From Microcella alkalica (lineage in GTDB: Bacteria > Actinomycetota > Actinomycetes > Actinomycetales > Microbacteriaceae): a stretch of 64,000 bases of DNA. The DNA lies in contig NZ_JABUKC010000002.1 in assembly GCF_014595885.1 (NCBI RefSeq), forward strand, positions 1 through 64,000, in the 5' to 3' direction. This document shows positions 35,198 through 44,690 of the stretch, in pieces. The notes below the pieces were generated by a model. It searched no databases and was not told the origin of the DNA. It was given only the letters and a program-made list of their open reading frames with translations. Each line of letters opens with the position of its first letter. The first letter of the stretch is position 1. Position numbers and translations under genes: made by a program.

Positions 35198-37741
35198 CTA
35201 CGCCCGATCGCGCTCCTGCGCGGCGAGCGCGCGCTCGACGCCGGCGAGGTTCTCCGACACCATGCGACGCAGCGCAGCCGGCTGGTCGGCGTTCGCGTCG
35301 AGCCAGGCCCGGGTCGCGTCGACGAGGCGCAGCGACGCGAGCGGCGTCGGGTAGAGGCCGAGGATCAGATACTCGGCGATCTTGTAGCTGCGCGACTCCC
35401 ACACCTCGACGAGCGCGTCGAAGTAGCGGCCCACGAGGCCCTCGAGGCTCGCGGGGTCGTTGACGTGCTGGAAGCCCATCGTCGCCATGCGCACGATCGC
35501 GTTCGGCACCGAGTCGTCGGTGAGCAGGTGCTCGACCGTCGCTGCCTTGCTCGCCTCGTCGGGGAACGCCGCCCGGGCGCGCGCCGCAGCCTGCTGGCCG
35601 TTCGAGGTGTTGTCACGCTCGAGCGCCGCATCGACGTCGGCGGGGGTGATCGCGCCGACGAGCGCGAGGCCCTCCAGCAGCTCCCACTCCAGGTCGGTGT
35701 CGACCGCCAGGCCCTCGAGGGTGATCGAGCCGTCGCGCAGCCCGGCGAGGACCTCGGCGTGCGACGAGGTCGCCGCCATGTTCGCGAAGAACTTCACGAA
35801 CTGGAACTGCGCGTCGCTGCCGGGCTCGGCGCCCTGGGCGAGCGCCCACAGCGCGTCGGCGACCTCCACGATCGTCTGCTCGCGGCGTGCCGGGTCGACG
35901 TAGAGGCGCGCGACGGTCGTGAGCTGCGTGAGCGTCGTGCGCAGCGTCGTCGACTCCGTCTCGGTCGCGATGTTGCCCAGCACGAGGCGCACGTAGTCGC
36001 TCGGCTTCGACTCGGCGTCGCGCGTCGCATCCCACACCGAGCCCCACACGATCGCGCGGGCCAACGGCGACTCGATCGCCGCGAGGTGCTCGATCGCCGT
36101 CGCGAGCGAGACCTCGTCGAGGCGGATCTTCGCGTACGCGAGGTCGTCGTCGTTGAGCAGGATGAGCGCGGGGCGGCTCCGGCCCACGAGTTCGGGCACG
36201 TCGGTGCGCTCGCCGTCGACGTCGAGCTCGAGGCGGTGCGTGCGCGTCAGCGCACCATCCACCAGGTCGTAGAAGCCGATCGCCATGCGGTGCGGGCGGA
36301 TCGTCGGGTAGTCGGCCGGCGCGCTCTGCAGCACGGCGAACGACGTGATGACTCCCGAGTCATCGACCGAGAGCTCGGGGCGCAGCGTGTTGACGCCCGC
36401 CGTCTCGAGCCACTTCTCGCTCCACGACGTCAGCTCGCGGCCGCTCGCGGCCTCGAGCTCGGCGAGCAGGTCGCGCAGCTCGGTGTTGCCCCAGGCGTGC
36501 TTGCGGAAGTACGCCGAGACGCCCGCGAAGAACGCCTCCTCACCGACCCACGCGACGAGCTGCTTGAGCACGCTGCCGCCCTTGGCGTAGGTGATGCCGT
36601 CGAAGTTGACCTGCACGTCCTCGAGGTCGTTGATCGTCGCGACGACGGGGTGCGTCGAGGGCAGCTGGTCCTGGCGGTACGCCCAGCTCTTCTCCATCGC
36701 CTGGAAGGTCGTCCACGCCTCGTGCCACTCGGTGGCCTCGGCCGTGGCGATCGTCGACGCCCACTCGGCGAACGACTCGTTGAGCCACAGGTCGTTCCAC
36801 CACTTCATCGTCACGAGGTCGCCGAACCACATGTGGGCGAGCTCGTGGAGGATCGTGACGACGCGGCGCTCCTTGATCGCGTCGGTGACCTTCGAGCGGA
36901 AGACGTAGGTCTCGGTGAAGGTCACGGCGCCCGCGTTCTCCATGGCGCCGGCGTTGAACTCGGGCACGAAGAGCTGGTCGTACTTCTCGAACGGGTAAGC
37001 CACGCCGAACTTCGACTCGAAGTATTCGAAGCCCTTGCGGGTGATGTCGAAGATGTAGTCGGCGTCGAGGTACTCGAAGAGCGAGGCGCGGGCGAAGATG
37101 CCGAGCGGGATGGTGCGGCCGTCGGCGCTCGTGAGCTCGGAGTGCACGCTCTGGTACGGGCCGGCGACGATCGCGGTGATGTAGCTGGAGATGCGCTTGG
37201 TCGTGGCGAACACGGTCGTGGCCGCGTCGCCCTCCTCGGTGCGCGACTCGACGGGCGAGTTCGACACGACGACCCACGAGGCCGGCGCCGTCACCGTGAA
37301 GCGGAAGGTCGCCTTGAGGTCGGGCTGCTCGAACACCGCGAACACGCGGCGGCTGTCGGGCACCTCGAACTGCGAGTACAGGTACACCTCGCCGTCGACC
37401 GGGTCAACGAAGCGGTGCAGGCCCTCGCCGGTGTTCGTGTACTCGTGGTCGGCGACGACCGTGAGCTCGTTGCGCTCGGCGAGGCCGTCGAGCTGGATGC
37501 GCGTGCCGTCGGCGATGGCGGCCGCGTCGAGCTCGACGCCGTTGAGCGTGACGCTGTGCACCGTGCGGGTGATCGCGTCGATGAACGTGCTCGCGCCGGG
37601 GGTGGCGGTGAAGACGACGGTCGACGTCGACCGGAACACCTCCGGCCCCGTGGTCAGATCGAGCGCGATGTCGTAGCTCTCGGTCGCGACGAGCGACGAG
37701 CGCTCCTGGGCTTCGGCGCGGGTCAGGTTCTCTCCGGGCAC
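35198..37741 (-). CDS. pepN: Aminopeptidase N (M1 zinc metallopeptidase)
   Basis: An 847-residue M1 aminopeptidase, soluble and intracellular. The substrate-recognition GAMEN motif (PEFNAGAMENAGAVTF) and the zinc site HELAHMWFG, with the downstream Glu in WLNESFAEWAS, are present. The C-terminal ERAP1-like helical half runs to the end (about 530-847). It removes N-terminal residues from peptides. The start is GTG 37741 (VPGENLTRAEAQ..), where family homology begins; frames upstream are not conserved. It follows no operon partner. It lies in a conserved pepN-globin neighbourhood. Confidence 0.95.
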   Translation of the reverse strand: MPGENLTRAEAQERSSLVATESYDIALDLTTGPEVFRSTSTVVFTATPGASTFIDAITRTVHSVTLNGVELDAAAIADGTRIQLDGLAERNELTVVADHEYTNTGEGLHRFVDPVDGEVYLYSQFEVPDSRRVFAVFEQPDLKATFRFTVTAPASWVVVSNSPVESRTEEGDAATTVFATTKRISSYITAIVAGPYQSVHSELTSADGRTIPLGIFARASLFEYLDADYIFDITRKGFEYFESKFGVAYPFEKYDQLFVPEFNAGAMENAGAVTFTETYVFRSKVTDAIKERRVVTILHELAHMWFGDLVTMKWWNDLWLNESFAEWASTIATAEATEWHEAWTTFQAMEKSWAYRQDQLPSTHPVVATINDLEDVQVNFDGITYAKGGSVLKQLVAWVGEEAFFAGVSAYFRKHAWGNTELRDLLAELEAASGRELTSWSEKWLETAGVNTLRPELSVDDSGVITSFAVLQSAPADYPTIRPHRMAIGFYDLVDGALTRTHRLELDVDGERTDVPELVGRSRPALILLNDDDLAYAKIRLDEVSLATAIEHLAAIESPLARAIVWGSVWDATRDAESKPSDYVRLVLGNIATETESTTLRTTLTQLTTVARLYVDPARREQTIVEVADALWALAQGAEPGSDAQFQFVKFFANMAATSSHAEVLAGLRDGSITLEGLAVDTDLEWELLEGLALVGAITPADVDAALERDNTSNGQQAAARARAAFPDEASKAATVEHLLTDDSVPNAIVRMATMGFQHVNDPASLEGLVGRYFDALVEVWESRSYKIAEYLILGLYPTPLASLRLVDATRAWLDANADQPAALRRMVSENLAGVERALAAQERDRA

Positions 37742-37842
37742 AGTGGGGCCTCCTTCGGCACACAGGGGAATGCTCAGCTCGTGGCTGGGCGGGATCAGCC
37801 TATTCGGCCCAGCCGGGCGCAGTGCAGATGCGGCCCGCTCGT

Positions 37843-38232
37843 TCAGGCAGGGGAGTCGATGGCGAGCCCGAGGTCGCGCGCAGCGTCGAGCAGTCGGAGG
37901 TCGTAGGCCACGACGACATCCGCTTCGATACGGAGCGCGGTCGCGAGGTGCAGGGCGTCCAGGCTGCGGAGGGTCGGGCCGGGCAGAACACCCGCTTCGT
38001 GGAAGATCGAGCGCGACGGGTCGATGAGATCGATGCGGGTCAGAAGGTCGGAGACCGCCGATTGATCGAGTCCCAGCCTCCCCGCCAGACGACGAAGCTC
38101 CGTCTCGAGCAGGGCGCTCGACACGATCTCCGTGTTGCTGCGCACATCGTCGAGATAGGCGGTCAACGCCTCTGACTCCGCTTCGTCGACGAGCACCTTG
38201 GCGGCGGCCGACGTGTCGAGGTAAATCCTCAT
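37843..38232 (-). CDS. vapC: VapC-like PIN-domain toxin
   Basis: A 129-residue PIN-domain ribonuclease. The acidic metal-binding residues are in place: Asp6 (YLDTSA), Glu near 43 (LLETELRR), Asp near 92 (SLDALHLATAL) and Asp near 110 (AYDLRLLDAA). PIN toxins cleave RNA, often tRNA or rRNA. ATG 38232 overlaps the stop of the antitoxin gene (ATGA). The pair sits between pepN and amylosucrase, a place where it looks inserted. Confidence 0.9.
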   Translation of the reverse strand: MRIYLDTSAAAKVLVDEAESEALTAYLDDVRSNTEIVSSALLETELRRLAGRLGLDQSAVSDLLTRIDLIDPSRSIFHEAGVLPGPTLRSLDALHLATALRIEADVVVAYDLRLLDAARDLGLAIDSPA

Positions 38233-38480
38233 CCCTCGTCGCGCAGCGCCTCGAGTGCTGATGCCGTGCTCTCGGCCGCTCGGATGCGCGGGATCTCTCG
38301 GAAAGGTCGAGCGCTGCTCGCGCGGCGGATGCGAAGAGAGCCATCAGGAGCAGGGGGGCTGAGCAGAGCGACCACCTTGCCGTGGTTCGTGATCTCGAAG
38401 GTGCCCCCGGCCGCGACGGTGCGCAGGATCTCAGAGCTGCGATTGCGCAGATCGCGGTGTGCCAGTCGCTCAACCATCAT
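38229..38480 (-). CDS. VapB/Phd-YefM-type antitoxin
   Basis: An 83-residue antitoxin. The N-terminal half (AHRDLRNRSSEILRTVAAGGTFEITNHGKVVALLSP) is a Phd/YefM-type DNA-binding dimer domain, and the C-terminal half is a charged toxin-binding tail. Start is ATG 38480 or the adjacent ATG 38477, after an AAGGAG ribosome binding site. It should neutralise the PIN toxin and repress its own promoter through the direct repeats just upstream. Confidence 0.85.
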   Translation of the reverse strand: MMVERLAHRDLRNRSSEILRTVAAGGTFEITNHGKVVALLSPPAPDGSLRIRRASSARPFREIPRIRAAESTASALEALRDEG

Positions 38481-38492
38481 GTCTCCTTAGGT

Positions 38493-38507
38493 GTAGCAAT
38501 CGTAGCA
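38493..38507 (-). promoter_or_regulatory. Direct repeats upstream of antitoxin gene
   Basis: GTAGCA occurs at 38493-38498 and 38502-38507 (TGCTAC twice on the minus strand), nine bases apart and close to the antitoxin start. This is a plausible autoregulatory operator for the toxin-antitoxin complex. Confidence 0.4.
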
Positions 38508-38525
38508 GTTTGACTGCGATCGGCT

Positions 38526-40433
38526 TTAGGCGGCTACGCGCATCCAGACGATGCCGTGCGCCGGGATCACGAGGTCGCGCCGCAGGTCGATCGCGCCGCC
38601 GTCGATGAGGCTGAGCCCGCTCGACGGCAGTCCCGAGAGCGTGAGGGCCGTCACGGTCTGCGGCTCGTCGGCCACGTTGGCGAGGCACAGCACCCGCGTG
38701 CCGACGCCGGGCCGCTGATACCCGATGACGTGGGGGTTCTTGGCGTCGAAACCGATGAGGCGGTTGCCGGCGAACTCCGGCGTGGCGCGCCGCACGGCCA
38801 GCAGGTGCGTGAGGCGCGCGAAGAGCATCCCTGCCGCGGTCGTCGCGTCGTGGCGCTGCGCGTACCGCTCGGCGGGATACGGCGGCCGGTTGACCCAGCG
38901 GCTGTCGTCGCGGTGCGCGGGGTTCTCGAGGTAGCCGTAGTCGTTGAGCTGGCCGACCTCGTCGCCGAGGTACAGCAGCGGCACGCCACCGGTCGAGAGG
39001 GGGATGCTGTGGGCCAGCACGATGCGATCGATCGCCCCCGCATCGCCCGCTTCGAGCCCCGCGAGCGATGCCGTGGTGCCCGAGATGCGGCAGTCGCCCG
39101 TCTTCGGGTTGTCCTGGAAGGGCACACCGCGCGCGAAGGAGCCGGGGAACCGGTTCACGTAGAACGCGTTGAGGAACCGCCGGTGCTCGTAGCCGTCGAT
39201 GCCGAGCTCGGCGGCGTCCTCGTCGGCGAAGGTCCATCCGATGTCGTCGTGGCTGCGCACGTAGTTGACCCACGCCGTGCCGGCGGGCAGCGCGTGACGG
39301 CGCTCGAGCGCCTGCTGCAGCAGGCGGCCGTCGCGCGTGGCGAGCGAGTTCCAGATGAGCGCCATCTGCAGCGGGTTGTAGCTGAGCTGGCACTCCTCGG
39401 GCGAGATGTACTGGATGACCTCGTCGGGGTGCACGATCGCCTCCGACTTGAACAGCACGGCGGGGGCGGCGATGCGCAGCGCGGCGTTGAACGCCTGGAT
39501 CAGCAGGTGCGCCTCGGGCAGCGACTCGCAGGCGGTGCCGAGCTGCTTCCAGATGAAGGCCACGGCGTCCATGCGCAGGATGTCGACGCCGCGGTTGGCG
39601 AGGAAGAGCATCTCGCCCGCCATGGCGCGGAAGACGGCGGGGTTGGAGTAGTTGAGGTCCCACTGGAAGCTGTGGAAGGTCGCCCAGATCCACCGCCCGG
39701 TGCGCGAGCCGTCGGGGGAGTCGGGCATGGGCACGAACGAGCCCGGGTGGTCGTCGGGGAAGATCTCGCGCACCGTCCGCTCGTAGGCGTCGGGCATCTC
39801 GCGGTCGTCGAAGACCCAGTAGTAGTCCTCGAACTCGCGCTCGCCCGCCAGCGCGCGCTGCGCCCACTCGTGCTCGTTCGAGGTGTGGTTGAAGATGAAG
39901 TCGACGACGAGCGCGATGCCCGCCTCGCGCAGCTCTGCCGCGAGGGCGGTGAGCTGCGCCATATCGCCGAGCGCAGGGCTGACCTCGCGGTAGCTCGAGA
40001 CCGCGTAGCCGCCGTCGCTGTTCTCCTCCGGTGCGAGGAAGAGCGGCATGAGGTGCAGGTAGGTCAGCCCGAGCTCCTGGAAGTAGGGGATGCGCGCGCG
40101 CACGCCCTCGAGGTCGGTCGCGTAGCGGTCGACGTAGATGACGCCGCCGAGCATCCGATTCGACTGGAACCAGTCGGCATCGGCCTCGCGGGCGGCGTCG
40201 AGGGCGCGCAGCTCGGGGGAGCGCTGCTGCCAGCTCGTCGCGAGCTGGGTCACGAGCAGCGCGAGCTCGCGCTCGGTGCGCTCGCTCTCGCCGTAGACGC
40301 GGCGGAACAGGGTCGTCAGGCGCGGCAGCTCGCGCTCGACCCTGCCGACCAGCACCGCCCAGTCGGCGTCGGTCGTGCTCGCGAGGCGGGCGGTGGCCAG
40401 GGTGTCGTGCAGTGCTCGCTCCATCGCGGGCAT
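38526..40433 (-). CDS. Amylosucrase-type GH13 enzyme
   Basis: A 635-residue GH13 alpha-transglycosylase/hydrolase of the amylosucrase/sucrose-hydrolase subfamily. After an N-terminal helical domain (about 1-85) comes the barrel with [29 protein letters not shown], nucleophile Asp in [10 protein letters not shown], acid/base Glu in LFKSEAIV and [10 protein letters not shown]. The C-terminal sheet domain ends the protein. It would act on sucrose to form glucan or glucose and fructose. Start may be ATG 40433 or ATG 40424, the latter having GAAGGG ten bases upstream. It is divergent from an FAD oxidase gene and the control region holds an 18-bp palindrome. Confidence 0.9.
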   Translation of the reverse strand: MPAMERALHDTLATARLASTTDADWAVLVGRVERELPRLTTLFRRVYGESERTERELALLVTQLATSWQQRSPELRALDAAREADADWFQSNRMLGGVIYVDRYATDLEGVRARIPYFQELGLTYLHLMPLFLAPEENSDGGYAVSSYREVSPALGDMAQLTALAAELREAGIALVVDFIFNHTSNEHEWAQRALAGEREFEDYYWVFDDREMPDAYERTVREIFPDDHPGSFVPMPDSPDGSRTGRWIWATFHSFQWDLNYSNPAVFRAMAGEMLFLANRGVDILRMDAVAFIWKQLGTACESLPEAHLLIQAFNAALRIAAPAVLFKSEAIVHPDEVIQYISPEECQLSYNPLQMALIWNSLATRDGRLLQQALERRHALPAGTAWVNYVRSHDDIGWTFADEDAAELGIDGYEHRRFLNAFYVNRFPGSFARGVPFQDNPKTGDCRISGTTASLAGLEAGDAGAIDRIVLAHSIPLSTGGVPLLYLGDEVGQLNDYGYLENPAHRDDSRWVNRPPYPAERYAQRHDATTAAGMLFARLTHLLAVRRATPEFAGNRLIGFDAKNPHVIGYQRPGVGTRVLCLANVADEPQTVTALTLSGLPSSGLSLIDGGAIDLRRDLVIPAHGIVWMRVAA

Positions 40434-40462
40434 CCCTTCGCGCTCGGTCGTGCCGCCCGACT

Positions 40463-40480
40463 GTTGTCCATCTGGACAAC
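40463..40480. promoter_or_regulatory. 18-bp palindromic operator between amylosucrase and oxidase genes
   Basis: GTTGTCCA-TC-TGGACAAC is a perfect inverted repeat with 8-base arms. It lies 19 bases before the oxidoreductase ATG 40499 and 30 to 47 bases upstream of the amylosucrase start. A GntR- or other dimeric repressor controlling both genes is likely. No such regulator gene is adjacent. Confidence 0.65.
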
Positions 40481-40498
40481 GTGTGGCACGATGACGAT

Positions 40499-41920
40499 AT
40501 GTCGACCACGGTATTCGAACGCCAGCGGCCCGACGAGCGCGTCGTCGCGCAGTCCCTGGAGGGCTCGCGCCTGGAGGTCTTCTGGCTCGACGACCTGCCG
40601 ACCCGCTCCGCGCAGCCGGCGCTCACCGCCACGGTGCACGCCGATCTCGCGGTCGTCGGCGGCGGCTACGCCGGGCTCTGGACGGCCCTGCTCGCCAAGC
40701 GCCGCGACCCGTCGACGCGCGTAGTGCTGCTCGAGGGCCGCCGCATCGGCTGGGCCGCCTCCGGACGCAACGGCGGCTTCGTCGAGGCGACGCTGACGCA
40801 CGGGGCGAAGAACGGCGAGCAGCGGTTCCCCGACGAGCTCGCGACGCTCGACCGCCTCGGCATGCAGAACCTCGACGAGATCGAGGCGACCGTGCACGAC
40901 GAGGGCTGGCGGTGCGACTTCGAGCGCGTCGGCTCGTTCGCCGTCGCCACCGAGCCGTACCAGGTGCGCGAGCTGGCCGAGGCGCACGACGGCGACACGG
41001 AGCGCTTCTACGACGCCGCCGCGATGCAGCGCGAGATCGCCTCACCGACCTACCAGGGCGGCCTGCTGTCGACGCGCGATACGGCGCTGGCCCACCCCGG
41101 CAAGCTCGCGAGCGAGCTGCTGCGGGCGTGCCTCGAGGCCGGCGTCGAGGTCTTCGAGCACTCGCCCGTGACCGGGCTGCGCGCCGAGACGGATGCCGTG
41201 CTGCTGTCGACGAAGCCCGGCGGCGTCGTGCGCGCCGAGCGCGTCGCACTCGCGACCAACGCCTTCCCGTCGCTGCTGAAGCGCTACCGCCTGCACACCG
41301 TGCCGGTGTACGACTACGTGCTCATGACCGAGCCGCTCACGACCGAGCAGCTCGCCTCGATCGGCTGGCAGGGGCGGCAGGGCGTCGCCGACACCGCCAA
41401 CCAGTTCCACTACTACCGGCTCTCGGCCGACAACCGCATCCTCTGGGGCGGTTACGACGCGATCTACCACTACGGCGGGCGCATCCGGCCCGAGTACGAC
41501 GATCGCCCCACCTCGTTCCAGAAGCTCGCGAGCCACTTCTTCACGACCTTCCCGCAGCTGGAGGGCCTGCGCTTCACGCACCGCTGGGCCGGCGTCATCG
41601 ACACCTCGAGCAGGTTCTGCGCGTTCCACGCGACTGCACACAGCGGGCGCGTGGCCTACTCGGCGGGCTTCACCGGCCTCGGCGTCGCCGCGACGCGCTT
41701 CGCGGCGAACGTCATGCTCGACCAGCTCGCCGGGCTCGAGACCGAGCGCACCTCGCTGGCGATGGTGAACCAGATGCCGCTGCCGTTCCCGCCCGAGCCG
41801 GCGACCTTCCCCGCGGTGCAGTCGGTGCGCTGGGCACTCGACCGAGCCGACCACCGCGAAGGGCGCCGCAACCTCTTCCTGCGCACGCTCGACGCCGTGG
41901 GGCTAGGGTTCGACTCATGA
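40499..41920 (+). CDS. FAD-dependent amine/amino-acid oxidoreductase (DAO family)
   Basis: A 473-residue flavoprotein of the glycine/D-amino-acid oxidase (DAO) family, resembling gamma-glutamylputrescine oxidase PuuB. The Rossmann FAD motif [17 protein letters not shown] (near 54-70), [21 protein letters not shown] and the late [18 protein letters not shown] are typical. It would oxidise an amine with O2 or an acceptor. ATG 40499 has no strong ribosome binding site. The cupin gene starts in its stop codon (ATGA). The agmatinase elsewhere in the window also acts in polyamine routes, but the genes are 22 kb apart. Confidence 0.87.
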   Translation: MSTTVFERQRPDERVVAQSLEGSRLEVFWLDDLPTRSAQPALTATVHADLAVVGGGYAGLWTALLAKRRDPSTRVVLLEGRRIGWAASGRNGGFVEATLTHGAKNGEQRFPDELATLDRLGMQNLDEIEATVHDEGWRCDFERVGSFAVATEPYQVRELAEAHDGDTERFYDAAAMQREIASPTYQGGLLSTRDTALAHPGKLASELLRACLEAGVEVFEHSPVTGLRAETDAVLLSTKPGGVVRAERVALATNAFPSLLKRYRLHTVPVYDYVLMTEPLTTEQLASIGWQGRQGVADTANQFHYYRLSADNRILWGGYDAIYHYGGRIRPEYDDRPTSFQKLASHFFTTFPQLEGLRFTHRWAGVIDTSSRFCAFHATAHSGRVAYSAGFTGLGVAATRFAANVMLDQLAGLETERTSLAMVNQMPLPFPPEPATFPAVQSVRWALDRADHREGRRNLFLRTLDAVGLGFDS

Positions 41921-42264
41921 CCTCGCTGCCGCTCGACGCGCCCACGGTGCTGCAGGCCCTCACGCTCGAGCTCGAGCTCGAGCCCGTCGACGACGAGCAG
42001 GTCGTCGACGGCCAGCCCCACGTCGGCTCGCTCGCCCTCACCGAGGTCGACGACTGGGAGGTCGGCGTGTGGGAGCTCACCCCCGGCATCGTCACCGACG
42101 TCGAGGTCGAGGAGGTCTTCGTCGTGCTGCGCGGCCGGGCGATCCTTCGCCGCGAGGACGGCTCGGAGACCGAGCTGCTGCCCGGCTCGGTCGGCCGCCT
42201 CGAGGACGGCGAGGAGACCGAGTGGGAAGTGCTCGAGACGCTGCGGAAGATCTACATCGCCTGA
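41917..42264 (+). CDS. Small cupin protein
   Basis: A 115-residue single-domain cupin (Cupin_3/DUF861-like) with EEVFVVLRGRAILRREDGSETELLPGSVGRLEDGEETEWEVLETLRKIYI. The metal-binding His of classical cupins are absent in this stretch, so it may be a non-metal binding fold. ATG 41917 overlaps the stop of the amine oxidase. Such cupins commonly follow DAO genes in amine catabolic operons and may handle an unstable product, but the exact role is unknown. Confidence 0.8.
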   Translation: MTSLPLDAPTVLQALTLELELEPVDDEQVVDGQPHVGSLALTEVDDWEVGVWELTPGIVTDVEVEEVFVVLRGRAILRREDGSETELLPGSVGRLEDGEETEWEVLETLRKIYIA

Positions 42265-42300
42265 GTCGCGGCGCGCCCCGAGCATCCCGCCCGATCGCCG

Positions 42301-43077
42301 CTACCAGGTGGAGTCGCCGCGGATGACGACGTCGCTGCCGCCGTCGACGAAGATCACCTGACCGCACAGGTGCGAGTTCGCCTCGCTCGTCAGAAAGACC
42401 AGCAGGTCGGCCACGACGCGCGCGTCGGCGATGCCGTTGAGCGGCATCGGCACCATCTCGAGCAGGCCCTTCGTCGCCTCCTCCGTCGCCGTCAGATCGG
42501 CCGTCATCGGCGTGCGGATGATGCCGGGGGCGACCGCATTGAGCGGGATGCTCGCCCCGGCCCACTCGGCGCTCGCAGCGTTCCGGCGGATCCACAGGGC
42601 CAGCGCGCGCTTCGTCGTGCCGTACACCTGGCCGCCCGCGCCCGCGTCGATGAGGTGCTGCGCCCGGTGCAGCGCGGCCGGCTCGTCATGCGCGAGGCAC
42701 GCCTGCAGCAGCTCGTCGTCGACGGGGAACAGCGACGCCATCGACGCCGTCGCGACCGCGCGGGGCGCCGACGAGCCGGCCAGGAGCGGGCGCAGGCCCT
42801 CGAGCGTGGCGAGCGCGCCGAAGTAGTTGACCGCGACGGTCGCCGTCGACGGGCTCGACAGCCCCGCGTTGGCGATGACGGCGTCGAGGGTGCCGCCGCT
42901 GAGCTCGCGCGCCCGTGCGACGAGCGTCTCGCGGCCCTCATGCGTGGTGAGGTCGACCTCGATGTCGGCGTCGTGCAGGTCTGCGCCGATGACGCGGTGG
43001 CCCTGGTCGGTGAGCGCTCGCGCGGTCGCGGCGCCGATGCCGCTCGCCGAGCCCGTGACGAGGTAGGTGCGGGTCAT
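42301..43077 (-). CDS. Short-chain dehydrogenase/reductase
   Basis: A 258-residue SDR with the cofactor motif TGSASGIG (8-15), NAG in IANAGLSSP, catalytic Ser (ATASMASLF) and YGTTK, and the late PGIIRTPMT. The order is that of classical SDRs, though the stretch between Ser and Tyr is longer than usual (about 40 residues), as in 3-alpha-hydroxysteroid dehydrogenase/carbonyl-reductase types. Asp after beta2 (GADLHD) favours NAD(H). It lies alone, convergent with the cupin gene and divergent from rpiB. Substrate unknown. Confidence 0.88.
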   Translation of the reverse strand: MTRTYLVTGSASGIGAATARALTDQGHRVIGADLHDADIEVDLTTHEGRETLVARARELSGGTLDAVIANAGLSSPSTATVAVNYFGALATLEGLRPLLAGSSAPRAVATASMASLFPVDDELLQACLAHDEPAALHRAQHLIDAGAGGQVYGTTKRALALWIRRNAASAEWAGASIPLNAVAPGIIRTPMTADLTATEEATKGLLEMVPMPLNGIADARVVADLLVFLTSEANSHLCGQVIFVDGGSDVVIRGDSTW

Positions 43078-43178
43078 GATGACTCCTTCGTGATCGGATC
43101 TGCGCTCAGCTTCGCACCGCCCGCGGGCGCCCGACCAGGGACCTTCGACCCGCTTAGCGCGGGCCTAGAATCGAGCCC

Positions 43179-43664
43179 ATGCGCATCCACGTCGCCACCG
43201 ATCACGCCGGTCTCGACTTCAGCCGCACGGTGCGCGAGCACGTCGCGAGCCTCGGGCACGAGGTGCACGACCACGGCCCCGCCGACTACGACCCGCTCGA
43301 CGACTACCCGAGCTTCTGCATCAACGCCGCCCGCGCCGTCGTGCGCGACCTCGACGCCGGCGTCGAGGCGCTCGGCATCGTCTTCGGCGGCTCCGGCAAC
43401 GGCGAGCAGATCGCGGCCAACAAGGTGCGCGGCGCCCGCGCGGCGCTCGTCTGGAGCGAGGCGACCGCGACCCTCGCCCGCGAGCACAACGACGCCAACG
43501 TCATGGCCATCGGCGCCCGCCAGCACTCGGTCGACGAGGTGCTGCGCTTCATCGAGGTCTTCCTCGCCACCCCGTTCCCCGGCGAGGAGCGCCACGCCCG
43601 CCGCATCGCCCAGCTCGCCGAGTACGAGACGACGGGCGGCATCGCCGGCCACGACATCGTCTGA
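43179..43664 (+). CDS. rpiB: Ribose-5-phosphate isomerase B
   Basis: A 161-residue RpiB-family isomerase: MRIHVATDHAGLDF at the N terminus, HDHGPADYDPLDDYP, GIVFGGSGNGEQIAANKVRGARAAL and SEATATLAREHNDANVMAIGAR. It interconverts ribose-5-phosphate and ribulose-5-phosphate in the pentose phosphate pathway. Three bases separate its stop from the next gene, so the two form an operon, as rpiB and nei do in M. tuberculosis by recall. Confidence 0.94.
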   Translation: MRIHVATDHAGLDFSRTVREHVASLGHEVHDHGPADYDPLDDYPSFCINAARAVVRDLDAGVEALGIVFGGSGNGEQIAANKVRGARAALVWSEATATLAREHNDANVMAIGARQHSVDEVLRFIEVFLATPFPGEERHARRIAQLAEYETTGGIAGHDIV

Positions 43665-43667
43665 GCC

Positions 43668-44681
43668 GTGCCCGAGGGTCACTCCGTCCACCGCATCGCG
43701 CGCCAGTTCGGCCGCGCGTTCGTCGGCGACCGGGTGCGCGCCTCCTCGCCGCAGGGCCGCTTCGCCGACGGCGCCGCGCTGCTGGACGGCCGGGTCATGA
43801 CCGACGCGAAGGCGGTCGGCAAGCAGCTCTTCCTTGAGTTCGACGACGCGGTGTGGCTGCGGGTCCACCTCGGCATCTACGGCGCGTGGGACTTCGGCGG
43901 CGACGTGCACCGTGACGCGACGACGCGGGCGGCGCGCGGCCGCATGGGGCAGACGGGGATGCGCGGAGCATCCGATGACGACGACCCGGGCCCCACGACC
44001 GTCGTCGGCGCCCACGAGGAGTCGCTGTCGTCGATCGGCGCCCCCCGCCGCACCCGGCTGCGGATGGCCGAGGCCGAGGTCGAGAGCGAGCTCGACGACC
44101 TGGCGCTCGCGGGATTCCCGCCCGAGCCGGTCGGCGCCGTGCGCGTGCGCCTGCTCACCGAGCGCGCCGTCGCCGACCTGCGCGGCCCGACCGCGTGCGA
44201 GGTGCTCGACGCCGCCGGCGTGCAGCAGGTCATCGACAAGCTCGGGCCCGACCCGCTCGTCGACGACGCCGACGCGGGTGAGGAGCGCATGCTCGAGCGC
44301 ATCCGTCGCCGCCGCGTGCCCATCGGGCTGCTGCTCATGGACCAGTCGGTCGTGAGCGGCATCGGCAACGTTTACCGAGCCGAGCTGCTGTTCCGCGCGC
44401 GCCTCGACCCGCACGCGCTCGGCGCGACCCTGCCGGAGGACGTGATCCGGGGCCTCTGGCGCGACTGGCGCTACCTGCTCGGCGTCGGTGTCGACACCGG
44501 CCAGATGCTCACCATGGACGGCCTCGACGAGGAGGCCCGCCGGCTCGCGCTGCGCAACCGCGCCGACCGGCACTGGGTCTACAAGCGCGAGGGCCTGCCG
44601 TGCCGGGTGTGCGGCACGCACATCGTCATGGAGCTCGCCGCCGCCCGCAAGCTCTACTACTGCCCCAGCTGCCAGGTGTAG
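43668..44681 (+). CDS. Fpg/Nei-family DNA glycosylase (endonuclease VIII-like)
   Basis: A 337-residue base-excision repair glycosylase/AP lyase. The N-terminal PEGHSVHR carries the catalytic Pro2 and Glu3 after Met removal. A helix-two-turn-helix lies near 210-265 (DQSVVSGIGNVYRAELLFRARLDP), and a C-terminal zinc finger has CRVCG and CPSC. It removes oxidised pyrimidines or purines. There is an insertion of about 40 acidic residues near 95-135 that shorter relatives lack. The start is GTG 43668. Confidence 0.9.
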   Translation: MPEGHSVHRIARQFGRAFVGDRVRASSPQGRFADGAALLDGRVMTDAKAVGKQLFLEFDDAVWLRVHLGIYGAWDFGGDVHRDATTRAARGRMGQTGMRGASDDDDPGPTTVVGAHEESLSSIGAPRRTRLRMAEAEVESELDDLALAGFPPEPVGAVRVRLLTERAVADLRGPTACEVLDAAGVQQVIDKLGPDPLVDDADAGEERMLERIRRRRVPIGLLLMDQSVVSGIGNVYRAELLFRARLDPHALGATLPEDVIRGLWRDWRYLLGVGVDTGQMLTMDGLDEEARRLALRNRADRHWVYKREGLPCRVCGTHIVMELAAARKLYYCPSCQV

Positions 44682-44690
44682 AGGTCACGC

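Noticed and set aside
35465-37906. An 813-codon plus-strand frame
   Set aside because: Antisense to pepN, whose HELAH and GAMEN motifs are intact.
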